A stretch of 62,053 nucleotides of DNA from Desulfococcaceae bacterium HSG9 (lineage in GTDB: Bacteria > Desulfobacterota > Desulfobacteria > Desulfobacterales > JAUCGF01), in NCBI GenBank assembly GCA_030378005.1, contig JAUCGF010000096.1, positions 1 through 62,053 of the forward strand. Reading direction: 5' to 3'. Positions 16,041-25,548 of the stretch are shown here, in pieces. Under the pieces are notes generated by a model. That model searched no databases, was not told where the DNA came from, and worked only from the letters and a program-made list of their open reading frames with translations. The position numbers were made by a program, and so were the translations under genes. Every line of letters starts with the position of its first letter. The stretch's first letter is position 1.

Positions 16041-16660
16041 CGGACTTTTGTAAAAATAGTTTCATTAATGGGCAGATTCAACACCGGATTTTTAAAAACA
16101 AGGCGGGTGTATGAGTCTTCGCTTTCAAATATCATCACCTCGTCAATAATGCCCGGTTTCTCTGACAACTGCAACGTAATGCGTTTGATAATCAGAGCCA
16201 GCGCATCTTGTTTGGGCGTCAACACAATTTTGCGATTTTGCACTAAACTGGCCTGAAAATCAGGATTGGCATCAAAACGGCCATTAAGCCAAAGCGTGAT
16301 TTCCTGCATCACTACCTGCATGGCCTGAAGCCTGACGGCGTCATCCTCTTTGAAATGGCCGTCGCTTTCAATATATCGCTTGCTTGCGCCATTGTGTATC
16401 AGTAAAATGCTATGGATTGGCGTGATATATTCCCATCTTAGCGACCCGGGGGATTCAAAATATAATGACCCGTTTGAAATTAAAGGGCGGGCTAAAATTT
16501 TAAGATGCTTTTCCTGAATAAATTCAGCCTGCACAGATTTGATTTGAGCGGCCCCCGCTCTTATGCCTTCCCAAGTATCAGCCCAACCGATACAAAGATA
16601 AGCACTTATAATCAGGATAATTGCCGGGTGAAGCGGCTTATTTAATCTTTGATAAAGCAT
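16037..16660 (-). CDS. LolA-like outer-membrane lipoprotein carrier protein
   Basis: 207 residues. The N terminus has a hydrophobic signal (AIILIISAYLCIGWA), then IKSVQAEFIQEKHLKILARP. This is the characteristic LolA start (xSxxAxFxQxxxxxxL), followed by SNGSLYFESPGSLRWEY. Standard LolA ferries lipoproteins across the periplasm. This version, tied to a small lipoprotein and a hotdog dehydratase, resembles the specialised LolA proteins of aryl-polyene-type clusters. It lies between the hotdog gene and the lipoprotein gene and is probably co-transcribed with both. Confidence 0.82.
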   Translation of the reverse strand: MLYQRLNKPLHPAIILIISAYLCIGWADTWEGIRAGAAQIKSVQAEFIQEKHLKILARPLISNGSLYFESPGSLRWEYITPIHSILLIHNGASKRYIESDGHFKEDDAVRLQAMQVVMQEITLWLNGRFDANPDFQASLVQNRKIVLTPKQDALALIIKRITLQLSEKPGIIDEVMIFESEDSYTRLVFKNPVLNLPINETIFTKVR

Positions 16661-16689
16661 AACTCCCTCGAAGTAAACGTTTTAACAGG

Positions 16690-17115
16690 CTATACGTCGC
16701 TGGCTTGTATAACCTGCAAGATAATATCAGCAATGACATCAGTGCCGATACTTGATGTTCCTTTAATAATTGTATAGTTTTCTATTTTAAATTGAACTTG
16801 GGCGTATGTTGTTATGCGCGTGTGTAGAGGAATTTGTTCCACCTTAAAATGCGCTTTTTTGATTCCCACAAGCCATCCGCGGCTATCAATTGATTCTTTT
16901 CGCTGTAATTTTTTCCATCCAATGGCGATTCCCGATGTCTGGGCGACAAGTTCGATCAGCACAAGCGGACTGACAACATTTTGTTCGACAAGCGGCCATT
17001 CGGCGGTCACTATTGCCACTGTTGCAGCAGACTCATTGCGCATCTCAAGAATTTGGTCGATCAGCTTCATCCTCCCGCGATGAGGAAGAAGCGCTTCAAT
17101 AGTAGTTATCGTCAT
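16690..17115 (-). CDS. Hotdog-fold 3-hydroxyacyl-ACP dehydratase-like protein (ApeP/FabZ-like)
   Basis: 141 residues. LLPHRGRMKLIDQILEM near the start is the FabZ/FabA-like active-site segment (PHRxxMxLxD), followed by PLVLIELVAQTSGIAIGW, which holds the family's catalytic acidic/Gln region (E in LIELVAQ). It is short, like the ApeP-type dehydratases of aryl-polyene clusters. It would dehydrate 3-hydroxyacyl intermediates, but no ketosynthase, ACP or ketoreductase is nearby, so its partners must lie elsewhere or be lost. First gene of the three-gene minus-strand unit. Confidence 0.75.
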   Translation of the reverse strand: MTITTIEALLPHRGRMKLIDQILEMRNESAATVAIVTAEWPLVEQNVVSPLVLIELVAQTSGIAIGWKKLQRKESIDSRGWLVGIKKAHFKVEQIPLHTRITTYAQVQFKIENYTIIKGTSSIGTDVIADIILQVIQASDV

Positions 17116-17246
17116 AATTTGGTAGTGCTATACGAGTAATGATAAATTAAAATTCCAGATAATATCTTCCAAACAACCTGTGATCTGTTTCCGCGTTTTG
17201 TCTTTTACAGACTGTTCGCTACATTTTTTACACATTTGAAAATATT

Positions 17247-18962
17247 TTAAAACTGGCTGTTTTTTTCTTTTCTAAATAAAATAAGCCCCATATTATGATG
17301 AGCTTGAGAATAATCCGGTTTTAGTCGCAATGCCTCGGAAAAATGCCAGGCGGCATCATCAGTGTTTCCTTGTTCCGCCAAAATAATCCCGTAATTATTA
17401 TGCGCCTCGGCATTGTGCGGATTTATACGTAACACCTCAGAATAATGTTTGCTCGCCTCTTTGATATGGCCTTTTTTAGACAAAGCCATTGCGATGTTAT
17501 AGTGGGCGGGGGCATAATGCGGGTTTATCTCCAAAGATTCAGAATAATAGCGAATTGCATCATCAAATTTCCCCTGTTCTGCTAATACGGCACCCAGATT
17601 ATTATAAGCAGACGCATACGCTGGATTAATTTGGATTGCTTTTTCAAAATGAAGAATCGCTTTAGCCGGATTGATTTTTTCCCGAAAAGCGGCACCAAGA
17701 TGATTGTGGATGAGATAATTCCCAGATGTAACTGTAAGTGTATGTTCATAAAGAGTAATGCTGCCTTTCCAGAGGCGGACTTGCGTCCATGAGGTTACAA
17801 TTAACATTGAAATAGCGACGGCTACCGTAACAGCGCATATCACATTTCGAAAACGCCATTGCGACATTATTGCAGGAAATCCCCAAGCAATTACAATATA
17901 AATACCGATCAAAGGAATATAAACAAACCGGTCTGCTAAAGCTTGTACACCGGATTGTACCAGTCCGCTAACCGGCAGCAATACGCCAAGATACCATAGC
18001 CAACCCACAATAAAATAGGGGTGTTGTTTGAAAGTTCGGATTGCGAATAAAGAAATGGCTGTGAGTATTGCCAAAGACAATGCAACTTTCCAGAGAGGCA
18101 ACACCAAGGGGTGGGGATACAATACCGCTAAGTCAGATGGCCAGATCATTTTTATCAAATAGGTTAAATATGAAACCAGTGCATTTTCTATTCTGACATG
18201 CACAGGAAGTACATTTAAAGAGTTGACTGCGCCGGCCTTTTGTTGGGCGATAAAAGTGATAATGCTTGCAATAATGGCTAAAATGAATAAAGGTGCTTTT
18301 TCAAAAAACAATCGGGATGTTTCTGACTTTTGCAATCGCTTCAAAGGCCAATAATCCAAAAGAATTAATACAAATGGAAGCGTTACCAACATCGGTTTTG
18401 ACATAAGTCCCGATATAAATGAAATGACTATCAGTAAATATCTGCCAGTACCAGGAGACTTTAAATAAAAACAATACGCATGCATTGTTAGAAACCAGAA
18501 AAAAGCGCTCAGAACATCCTTACGTTCCGCCACCCAGGCAACGGATTCTATATGAAGCGGATGGATTGCAAACAAAACAGCTATAAAACCGCTCTTCCAT
18601 AATTCGCCCGTCATTTTTTTCAAAATAAAAAACAAGAGTAACACATTTAAGATATGGAAAAGCAAATTGGTTAAATGATGTTGGCCGGAATTATTACCAT
18701 AAAGTTCAAAATCCGTTAAATGAGAAAGCCATGTCAAAGGAAGCCAATAACCTGCTTGCATGGTGGTCGTAAAAGTGCGTTTGATGCTTTCTGTTGTTAG
18801 CCCTGCTTGAAAATAGGGGTTTTCAGTAATATAGGCATCGTCTAAATTAATGAATTCGTAGCTACGCACCTGCCAATAGACCGCTAAAGTTATAACCGTC
18901 AGTCCGAAAGCAATAATAATGTCAGGCCGTATTGAGACCAGTTTCTTATTAATCATTATCAT
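17247..18962 (-). CDS. TMTC-like GT-C membrane protein with TPR repeats, paralogue A
   Basis: A polytopic membrane protein with C-terminal tetratricopeptide repeats, about 571 residues from the ATG at 18962 (AGGA 10 bases upstream; a frame open to 19049 would overlap the next gene by 100 bases). After the first membrane helix comes the acidic motif INLDDAYITENP, then PLTWLSHLTDFELYG, HHLTNLLFHILN, HPLHIESVAWVAERKDVLSA and QALADRFVYIPLIGIY. The C-terminal 160 residues form about five TPRs, such as ASAYNNLGAVLAEQGKFDDA. This layout is that of eukaryotic TMTC O-mannosyltransferases. In bacteria the function is unproven. It is the only TMTC copy on the minus strand. Confidence 0.8.
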   Translation of the reverse strand: MIMINKKLVSIRPDIIIAFGLTVITLAVYWQVRSYEFINLDDAYITENPYFQAGLTTESIKRTFTTTMQAGYWLPLTWLSHLTDFELYGNNSGQHHLTNLLFHILNVLLLFFILKKMTGELWKSGFIAVLFAIHPLHIESVAWVAERKDVLSAFFWFLTMHAYCFYLKSPGTGRYLLIVISFISGLMSKPMLVTLPFVLILLDYWPLKRLQKSETSRLFFEKAPLFILAIIASIITFIAQQKAGAVNSLNVLPVHVRIENALVSYLTYLIKMIWPSDLAVLYPHPLVLPLWKVALSLAILTAISLFAIRTFKQHPYFIVGWLWYLGVLLPVSGLVQSGVQALADRFVYIPLIGIYIVIAWGFPAIMSQWRFRNVICAVTVAVAISMLIVTSWTQVRLWKGSITLYEHTLTVTSGNYLIHNHLGAAFREKINPAKAILHFEKAIQINPAYASAYNNLGAVLAEQGKFDDAIRYYSESLEINPHYAPAHYNIAMALSKKGHIKEASKHYSEVLRINPHNAEAHNNYGIILAEQGNTDDAAWHFSEALRLKPDYSQAHHNMGLILFRKEKNSQF

Positions 18963-20562
18963 GAATCGGCGTCCTTTTGTATTTTTCTTGCCATGTTTTA
19001 TATTGTTGACGGTATGCGGCCTCTTTTTCAGAATCACCATGCAATTCATACATACGAATCAAATTAAGCAGCGCATATTCATAATTCCCTTGCAATTCTA
19101 AAGCCTTTAAAAAGCAGCCTTCAGCCTCACTTATATTCCCCTTTTGCCATTGTATCACTCCAGTGTGATTATAGTTGCCCGCATAACCGATTTTTGTCAA
19201 AGGGATAAATGTAACGATGTAAAGTAGTGCGCTGATTGCAACAGCAAGGCCAAGAGGTTTGTATGCGCGAAATTGCAGCCATTTTATAACAGTAAATATG
19301 CCGTAACCGGCAAATATGATTAATACCGGTATAGCCGGTATTCGTAGTCGTGATATGACAAATATAATCAACACTGAAAAAAATGTGGTCAAAAAAAACA
19401 AATATAATGGCAATAGTTCTTTGTGTCGATGAATGGTGCTAATGAATCCTAAGACAGACAGCGGAAGAATAAAACCAAAAGAAATGACGCCATATTTTAA
19501 AATAAAAGAATAATTCTTACTGAAATAATAGTTAAAATAGGTAGGCATTTCCAGATCATTAAAAAAAAATTTGGCTTTTTCCCAGATAAATTTCAGTTCC
19601 ATTAAAGGATTTGCAAAAATAAAGCTGAGTCCCCTTTTATACCAAAAAGCCGATGTTTCTTTAGAAGACAGCGGGCGTTGCATTTCACTTTCCGCGATTT
19701 CTTTATATTTCAGATAGATCGCGCCCTTATAGCGGTATTGTTCACTAAAATAAGGTGTTGCGTCAGGATGATGTGCCAGATAAAAATTGTGTCCGCCGGA
19801 AGGATTTAAAAAAATAATTTCGCCTGATACAGCATAGTTTCTGATAATAAAAGGCGACATGATTACCAAAATCCCCATCCACAATAATGAATATGTTTTA
19901 ACACGCTTTGAGAGATTGGAACATGTGTTATGAAAAATAAAATAGAAGATCATCAAAATGGGAAACAAAATAAGATTGGGACGCCCCATAATAGCGAATC
20001 CGATAAAAATTCCGGCAATAAATATTTTCCCTTGATTTTCTATTTTACTTGTTACCAGTATAATCAATGCAATCAGACAAAAGCAAACAACCCATGATAG
20101 TACGATAATTTCAGCATCATAAAAAATCAAAGGGCCAAAAAACGATGCAATTAGCCCCGCAATAAAGGACGGTGTTATTCCAAAAAAGTGACGAGCTAAA
20201 AAAGCGATTAAACAACAATTAAGACTTCCGAGTAAGATTTGGATAAATCGCACCACATAAAAATCAATTCCAAATAATTTAAACAGAGCGGCAAGGATAT
20301 AACTATAAATCGGACTGTTATCATAAAAGATGTGATCTCCTCCGAGGATATCACCTTCTAAAATTATCAACGCCGTTTTAACATAAGCGGCATAGCCGCC
20401 TAACGGAAAATCAAAAGCAGGATTGGCGATATAACAGTTCAAGTGTATAAATCGGATTATAAACGCTATAAAAAATATTATAACCAAGTAATATCTTTGA
20501 AGGTAACGTATTGATTCATTGATGTTTTCAGTCGTATCGTAAATATTTATTGTGCTTTTCAT
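18949..20562 (-). CDS. GT39-like membrane glycosyltransferase with a C-terminal TPR tail
   Basis: 537 residues, multi-spanning. The N-terminal part has the GT-C layout of the ArnT/PMT family: a membrane helix, a periplasmic segment with acidic residues (NPAFDFPLGGYAAY, LEGDIL, YDNSPIYSYILAALF), then FAIMGRPNLILFPIL. The C terminus after the last helix contains TPR-type helices (VIQWQKGNISEAEGCFLKAL and ALLNLIRMYELHGDSEKEA). A TPR tail on a GT39-type protein echoes the TMTC paralogues. The 3' end overlaps TMTC-A by 14 bases. Predicted to transfer a sugar from a polyprenyl-phosphate donor on the periplasmic side. Confidence 0.75.
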   Translation of the reverse strand: MKSTINIYDTTENINESIRYLQRYYLVIIFFIAFIIRFIHLNCYIANPAFDFPLGGYAAYVKTALIILEGDILGGDHIFYDNSPIYSYILAALFKLFGIDFYVVRFIQILLGSLNCCLIAFLARHFFGITPSFIAGLIASFFGPLIFYDAEIIVLSWVVCFCLIALIILVTSKIENQGKIFIAGIFIGFAIMGRPNLILFPILMIFYFIFHNTCSNLSKRVKTYSLLWMGILVIMSPFIIRNYAVSGEIIFLNPSGGHNFYLAHHPDATPYFSEQYRYKGAIYLKYKEIAESEMQRPLSSKETSAFWYKRGLSFIFANPLMELKFIWEKAKFFFNDLEMPTYFNYYFSKNYSFILKYGVISFGFILPLSVLGFISTIHRHKELLPLYLFFLTTFFSVLIIFVISRLRIPAIPVLIIFAGYGIFTVIKWLQFRAYKPLGLAVAISALLYIVTFIPLTKIGYAGNYNHTGVIQWQKGNISEAEGCFLKALELQGNYEYALLNLIRMYELHGDSEKEAAYRQQYKTWQEKYKRTPIHDND

Positions 20563-20567
20563 ATTTT

Positions 20568-22502
20568 TTATTTGACCGGTTTGTTTTTGCTATTTCTATT
20601 TCGAAGGTTTAACAAAAGGTTCGTCCGGCTGTCAATCAGGTTATCAAACTCAGATTTAATTTTTAAGTCATTCGTTTTTAGCTGTTCTTTAATCAGGCTT
20701 AATTTTTTTATATGATTATTCAAAAAATTTGCAGCCTGATGATAGTGACCAAGAGCTATAAAAGTATTGACCAGTTTATATTCAATTGAAAGCGATTTGA
20801 TAAAAAAAAGTTTACGCTGTTTCTCTTGTGCTGCCAGCTTAAGCCCCTGTTCGTACAAAGACACGGCTTTGTCGAAAGATTTGGAGCGCATCATCAGATC
20901 GCCATGATTAAAAAGTAAATTGGCTTCCAGCTTTTCACTGCTCTGCTTGTTGCAGTAAAGTTTATCCAGTTTATCAAAACCGAACTCTGAGATGGTTCGC
21001 GGAGGCAGTGATTCAAGTTTTACAAAACCGGAATACAAAAGCAATAGAATGATAGCCGCAAGTGCCATCTTCAACATAGCATAAATTATGGCAGATTGCT
21101 TGATTGATTCATGGTTTCTGTATGTATTTGCGATTTTTATGACAATCTGTATTAATGAACGCACCATCGCACACAATCCTAAGGCCATGAACCACGAGCA
21201 AACAGGACTTAATGGTAAAATATAGCGGGGCCAGGTTACCGGTATCCAGAATGTAATTCCTATCCCATAGACCGTTAACCATACCAGCCCTATAAACTCT
21301 GCCATTGGCAACTGGCGTTGTTTTAACTTTTTCCACATTATCTTTACAGTAAAAGTAAGGCCAATTGAAAATAAAATAAAACCTAATGATATATTTACGC
21401 TTTGTTTCATAATGCAAAGTGGTAATTCTGAAAAAATAAACTGGTAATAAACAACTGTGGCCACTTTTTGTTGCCATAAAAAAAGTGGTTCACCGGGATG
21501 GAGCATTTGTTTTTGCATCCAATCTTTATATACGGTCAATGTTTGGAAAAGTTTTATAAACGCATCAGAATACAGGTAAGGATTAATGCTGATAAACAGA
21601 AAAATAGATAACCCGACACCCAATACGGCATAACCGAACAAAAATCTTATATAGCGTTTTGGAATCGGATTTTCATTCTTTTTGGTGAATAGTAACATAA
21701 AGGCGCATCCTGCAGCTGAAATCAGGAATTGAAATCCGGCCAAAGCTCCGTTAAGTTTTGTTCCTGTTGCAAGCGCAATGATGACGCCAGGCAATATTGT
21801 GCCGAATATTAAAAGACGCCCATGTATCTGTTTTTGAGAATATAACTGTGCATGCCGTAATATTTTGGATGCTGAATGTATGTATATAAGGGAAATTAAA
21901 ATGCTTAAAGTCATAAAAGCCATGAGGATTGAGTCTGTCATAGCCATACTGCAATAAATTTTAAACAATGGATTAAAAAGCAGAAGCAATGCCGCAACCG
22001 TGCCAACTGATTGATTGCCAGAAAAAGTCCCTAAAATGTAAATACACAAACATACAAATGCACCAAAAAACACACTGATTAACCTGGCGTCAAATATTAC
22101 TTCAGTTGATATGTGATTTAGTAAAACGGTAGGTTTTTGCCATAACGCTTCAAATTTACACTGCAAATCCAGACTGGTGATCTTATGTCCCTGTATGTCA
22201 AGCAAAGCACCCATAATGTATTTACCTACGGGCGGATTGGTTCGGGCATAAAAATCATTATGCCAATCCGTATTGGCAACATCGCCATTAAAAAAAAGAT
22301 GATAATAATATGTCTCTGAAATTTTGTGAGCTTCATCCGGGTGAAAATGAACACTTTTACTACCATAATATAAATAGCTAAATGAAGCGATAAATATCAA
22401 TATGGCAAGAGTTAAGTCCAAAGTCGATTTGCGTGAGATGGAATTCATAGATTGAGATAGCTTTTTGGCATTCTTAATTTTGGTCCGAAGCAATTTATAC
22501 AT
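20568..22502 (-). CDS. GT39-like membrane glycosyltransferase with a helical C-terminal domain
   Basis: 644 residues. After the first membrane helix (IFIASFSYLYYG) comes HFHPDEAHKISETYY, the Asp-Glu motif at the catalytic loop of GT39/PMT enzymes, then ARTNPPVGKYIMGALL, another family hallmark. About ten further membrane segments follow. The last 150 residues are soluble and helical (LLFNHGDLMMRSKSFDKAVSLYEQ), again TPR-like. It is first gene of the three-gene minus-strand operon, five bases from the next. Predicted polyprenyl-phosphate-sugar dependent transferase; acceptor unknown. Confidence 0.75.
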   Translation of the reverse strand: MYKLLRTKIKNAKKLSQSMNSISRKSTLDLTLAILIFIASFSYLYYGSKSVHFHPDEAHKISETYYYHLFFNGDVANTDWHNDFYARTNPPVGKYIMGALLDIQGHKITSLDLQCKFEALWQKPTVLLNHISTEVIFDARLISVFFGAFVCLCIYILGTFSGNQSVGTVAALLLLFNPLFKIYCSMAMTDSILMAFMTLSILISLIYIHSASKILRHAQLYSQKQIHGRLLIFGTILPGVIIALATGTKLNGALAGFQFLISAAGCAFMLLFTKKNENPIPKRYIRFLFGYAVLGVGLSIFLFISINPYLYSDAFIKLFQTLTVYKDWMQKQMLHPGEPLFLWQQKVATVVYYQFIFSELPLCIMKQSVNISLGFILFSIGLTFTVKIMWKKLKQRQLPMAEFIGLVWLTVYGIGITFWIPVTWPRYILPLSPVCSWFMALGLCAMVRSLIQIVIKIANTYRNHESIKQSAIIYAMLKMALAAIILLLLYSGFVKLESLPPRTISEFGFDKLDKLYCNKQSSEKLEANLLFNHGDLMMRSKSFDKAVSLYEQGLKLAAQEKQRKLFFIKSLSIEYKLVNTFIALGHYHQAANFLNNHIKKLSLIKEQLKTNDLKIKSEFDNLIDSRTNLLLNLRNRNSKNKPVK

Positions 22503-23265
22503 GTATCGATCTGTTCTTATTATTTGGAGGAAAATGAAGGGTGCCTGTTTGGCTTACATTTTTTGTTAAAAGAATTGCAAAAAATGTAAAAATGTTTCTG
22601 TTTATTAAATTTCTTGCAAAACTGGTAATGTATGACGAAATTCTGCTGAACTGTCTGTTTTTTGACATAAGGTATCACGGTCGTTTCGCAGGAATCAAAA
22701 AGATAACTCAGCAATTCGCAAGTCACATAACACCTATGAGAAACCGGCATTGCAAGGAGGTGGTCACAGGTTGTGCGTGCGGTCGGCCTCCAGCTTCAAA
22801 ATCATCTCTCCGTTTTTCCCATAGAGGCCGAATCATTGCGTATATTTCCTGAAAAAGAGCCACATATAATAATCCGTAAATAATTTATTATGAATATCTG
22901 AAAATTCTTGTTCTGTCAATTAATGAAGTTTTTCAGGCAGGGCAATTGCATGAAAATTTGGCATGAATTTTGATTGATAAAGTATATATTTCATCCACAT
23001 AAGAGACTTATCGTGTTTATATACGTTTTTTATAGATATTATGTCTCTGACGGGATAAAGTGTAAATTGATTAAAGATTATCAGTAGATGAAAAATTCAG
23101 GAGTGCAAAAAATAAGCCCATTGTTTTTTTGCATCCATAACCATGATATGTTTGTTATTTCGGGATGTTGTAAAAATTTGTTCGTTTAATTTTTGTACTC
23201 CCTACCGTATTTTCAGGTATTTTTATTTCCCATCTACTGATTATAAATATAAATTTATGCATAAA
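22503..23265. other. Divergent intergenic region between the glycosyltransferase operon and the pilin
   Basis: No convincing gene. Open frames here (for example 22541-22852) show no family resemblance. There is one GC-richer island with TCGGCCTC (22783-22790) pairing with GAGGCCGA (22824-22831) across about 33 bases, a possible structured RNA. A weak sigma-54-like match TGGCATGAATTTTGAT lies at 22959-22974, with GA in place of GC at -12. The region must hold the promoter of the minus-strand operon, which I cannot place. Confidence 0.4.
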
Positions 23266-23281
23266 TGGCATGTATCTTGCA
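23266..23281 (+). promoter_or_regulatory. Sigma-54 (RpoN) promoter of the pilin gene
   Basis: TGGCATGTATCTTGCA matches the -24/-12 consensus TGGCACG-N4-TTGCA at all but one position, with GG and GC twelve bases apart. It lies about 125 bases before the pilin ATG, giving a 5' leader of about 115 bases. RpoN control by a PilS/PilR-type system is established for pilA in several bacteria, including Geobacter. Confidence 0.75.
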
Positions 23282-23406
23282 TAAGTAATTAGTAAATGTA
23301 AACCACAAACATTAATAAGGGGGTGATAAAGACATAATTTATGGTAATAACTTTTTTTATTTTTAACAGTATCAATTTTAACATTATTAAAAATGGAGGC
23401 TTTACA

Positions 23407-23787
23407 ATGATTCAAAAATTAAGAGGAACTAACGAAAAAGGTTTTACACTTATTGAGCTGATGATTGTTATCGCTATTATCGGCATTTTGGCGGCTATTG
23501 CGATTCCTAACTTTATCAGTTACAGACAAAGATCATATTCTTCAGCGGCCAATGCGGATGCAAAAAACGCTTACACCGCCGCTCAAGCTTATTTTATTGA
23601 TCATCCGAATTCAACTTTAAGCGCTGTAGGCGATATTACAGGCCAGGCAGGTTTTCAACAAACCGAGGATGTATTGGTTACGATAGCTGGAACACAAGGA
23701 AGTCTGACTATAAACACCAACCATGCGAGTTCAACGAAGAGTTTTGATGTCAGTCCAAGTGGTGAGATTACAGATCAGACCAAATAA
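23407..23787 (+). CDS. pilA: Type IV major pilin-like protein
   Basis: A 126-residue prepilin. The short basic leader [12 protein letters not shown] is cut before Phe by the prepilin peptidase. The mature N-terminal helix [20 protein letters not shown] has Glu5. The mature protein (114 residues) continues [20 protein letters not shown], then a small C-terminal domain rich in Thr, Ser and Asn ([20 protein letters not shown]). I use the ATG at 23407, eight bases after GGAGG. A frame open to 23341 would put hydrophobic residues before the leader. It is followed by a strong terminator and flanked on both sides by membrane glycosyltransferases. The Ser/Thr-rich tail makes it a candidate O-glycosylation acceptor (inference). 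Confidence 0.92.
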   Translation: MIQKLRGTNEKGFTLIELMIVIAIIGILAAIAIPNFISYRQRSYSSAANADAKNAYTAAQAYFIDHPNSTLSAVGDITGQAGFQQTEDVLVTIAGTQGSLTINTNHASSTKSFDVSPSGEITDQTK

Positions 23788-23826
23788 CGGGTAACAATTT
23801 CATTTCTATTCGTTTAAATTTATCTG

Positions 23827-23864
23827 AAGTGGAAAACGGAATCATTCTGTTTTCCACTTTTTTT
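23827..23864 (+). terminator. Rho-independent terminator after the pilin gene
   Basis: AAGTGGAAAACGGA pairs with TCTGTTTTCCACTT (14 bp, one G.T) around ATCAT, followed by seven T residues. It would separate a highly expressed pilin transcript from the glycosyltransferase genes downstream, with some readthrough possible. Confidence 0.85.
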
Positions 23865-23886
23865 ATGAATTACAGAAGACCCTGCA

Positions 23887-25410
23887 ATGCCAAAAAACGG
23901 TCAAAATTATGCTACAAGGTTGAACGGAGTCATTCAACTTGTTGTATTCAGTTCAACTGTTTATTTTTTTTCCTTAATGCAAGCGGACCCCGACTTATGG
24001 GGGCATATTAAATTTGGCGAAGATTTATGGGCTGCCGGAAAGCTGGTTCGTTTCGATCCCTATTCCTTTACAGCCTATAACCATCCTTGGAACAATCACG
24101 AATGGCTGGCGGAGCTTTTTTTTTATTTTGCTTATTTTTGGCAGGGAGATGCCGGTCTGCTGTTCGGCAAGCTGTTCGTCGGTCTTTGCATAGCTGTCTG
24201 TCTTTCAAAAATATGTCATATACGTCAATATCACCCCCTTGTTTATGCTGTTGGCATGATACTGGCTATTTTCGTTATTTCGCCAGGCTTTATGATTCGT
24301 CCCCAGATATTTTCCTTTCTTTTCTTCACTTTTTTCCTATATATACTTCATATTTATTATAAGTTAAAAAAAAATTATTTATTTCTGTTGCCTTTTATAA
24401 TGGTTATGTGGGTTAATCTGCACGGCGGTTTTTTAATGGGATGGGCGCTTTTAATTTTGGCTGTTTCATCGGAGACAATCATCGGATGGGTGTCACAGCG
24501 CAAAAATCCTCAAAATAAATTGTTATGGATGTGGACAGGTGTAACCTCCCTTGCTGTTTGTATAAATCCCTACGGATATAAACTATTGGTTTTTCTTTTT
24601 CAATCATTGACCGTAAACCGCGATATTACTGAATGGCGTCCGATTGTTTGGGATGATCTTTCTTTTTTAAGATTTAAAATTATGGCCTGTTTATTTATTA
24701 TTACGCTTTGCATGAACATAAAAAAAAGTAGCGGTTGGGAAGTCTGTGCAATATTAATGATACTGTTCGCATCTTTACGCCACCAACGTCATACACCCTT
24801 TTTTGCGATTATTTGCGCACCCTACTTGATTCACCACCTTTCCGAAACCTTTCAATCCTTTCAAAAGATAGTTAAACTCCCTCATCTTACAAAATCCGTT
24901 TTTAACTGTTTGACAATTTTTATCGGATTACTGGCCATTTATCAGTTTTATAGTACTGTTTCGCTGTATGCCCAGACGAAATGCCGTATCATTGTAAGCC
25001 CCAAAGAATATCCGGTTTCGGCGGTTCGTTTTTTAAACCTCAATAATATTCAGGGAAATATAATTCTTCCGTTTACCTGGGGAGAATACGCGATATGGAA
25101 ACTTTATCCTGATTGCCGGGTGTCTATTGACGGCCGTTTCAGAACTGTATATGATGAATCTGTTATCCAAGCACATTTTATCCATCCTGATGATATTTCC
25201 CGATTGCAAGAATTAATCAATCAATATCCGGCAGACATATTTTTGGCACGTCAATCTTCTTTTTGGAATACGTTTATTAAAGAGAATAAAAATTGGATAT
25301 ATGTCTATTCAGATAAAGTGGCGGTTATTTTTTTACACAAAAAAATACTCAAACAATTTTCTTCAGGACTGCAATATCCTAAGTCAGAACCTTTGCCCTA
25401 TTTTCCTTAA
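23887..25410 (+). CDS. Polytopic membrane protein, GT-C glycosyltransferase-like, next to the pilin
   Basis: 507 residues with about ten membrane segments. The first periplasmic loop reads ADPDLWGHIKFGEDL, then FDPYSFTAYNHPWNNHEWL. This acidic DPDLW...DPYS...NHEW pattern is seen in uncharacterised GT-C-like membrane proteins of many bacteria. Further on there is MWVNLHGGFLMGW and NPYGYKLLVF. The C-terminal soluble domain (ILPFTWGEYAIWKLYPDCRVSIDGR) faces the periplasm by my reading. Its place right after the pilin suggests a pilin-modifying transferase. The catalytic role is inferred from topology, not proven. Confidence 0.65.
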   Translation: MPKNGQNYATRLNGVIQLVVFSSTVYFFSLMQADPDLWGHIKFGEDLWAAGKLVRFDPYSFTAYNHPWNNHEWLAELFFYFAYFWQGDAGLLFGKLFVGLCIAVCLSKICHIRQYHPLVYAVGMILAIFVISPGFMIRPQIFSFLFFTFFLYILHIYYKLKKNYLFLLPFIMVMWVNLHGGFLMGWALLILAVSSETIIGWVSQRKNPQNKLLWMWTGVTSLAVCINPYGYKLLVFLFQSLTVNRDITEWRPIVWDDLSFLRFKIMACLFIITLCMNIKKSSGWEVCAILMILFASLRHQRHTPFFAIICAPYLIHHLSETFQSFQKIVKLPHLTKSVFNCLTIFIGLLAIYQFYSTVSLYAQTKCRIIVSPKEYPVSAVRFLNLNNIQGNIILPFTWGEYAIWKLYPDCRVSIDGRFRTVYDESVIQAHFIHPDDISRLQELINQYPADIFLARQSSFWNTFIKENKNWIYVYSDKVAVIFLHKKILKQFSSGLQYPKSEPLPYFP

Positions 25411-25434
25411 ACATAAGCACAAGGTAAGGGATGC

Positions 25435-25466
25435 AAACCAAATAATTTACCCAATTATTTGGTTTT
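25435..25466. terminator. Hairpin terminator between the GT-C-like gene and TMTC-B
   Basis: AAACCAAATAATT pairs perfectly with AATTATTTGGTTT (13 bp) around a five-base loop, with T residues closing the right arm. Being symmetrical, it may work in both directions. Confidence 0.65.
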
Positions 25467-25548
25467 AAAAATAATAAAATTTTTAGGCTCATCAATTCAA
25501 TTTTGACAAAGCACTACATTTTTTAACCGACGTTACAGGCTTGAATCC

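Noticed and set aside
22541..22852. 103-codon open frame in the pilin upstream region
   Set aside because: No ribosome site, mixed composition and no family resemblance; likely chance.
22959..22974. TGGCATGAATTTTGAT as a sigma-54 promoter
   Set aside because: The -12 GC is GA and no plus-strand gene follows closely; the match at 23266 is far better. A similar string at 27583-27598 lies only 23 bases before TMTC-C and has the same defect.
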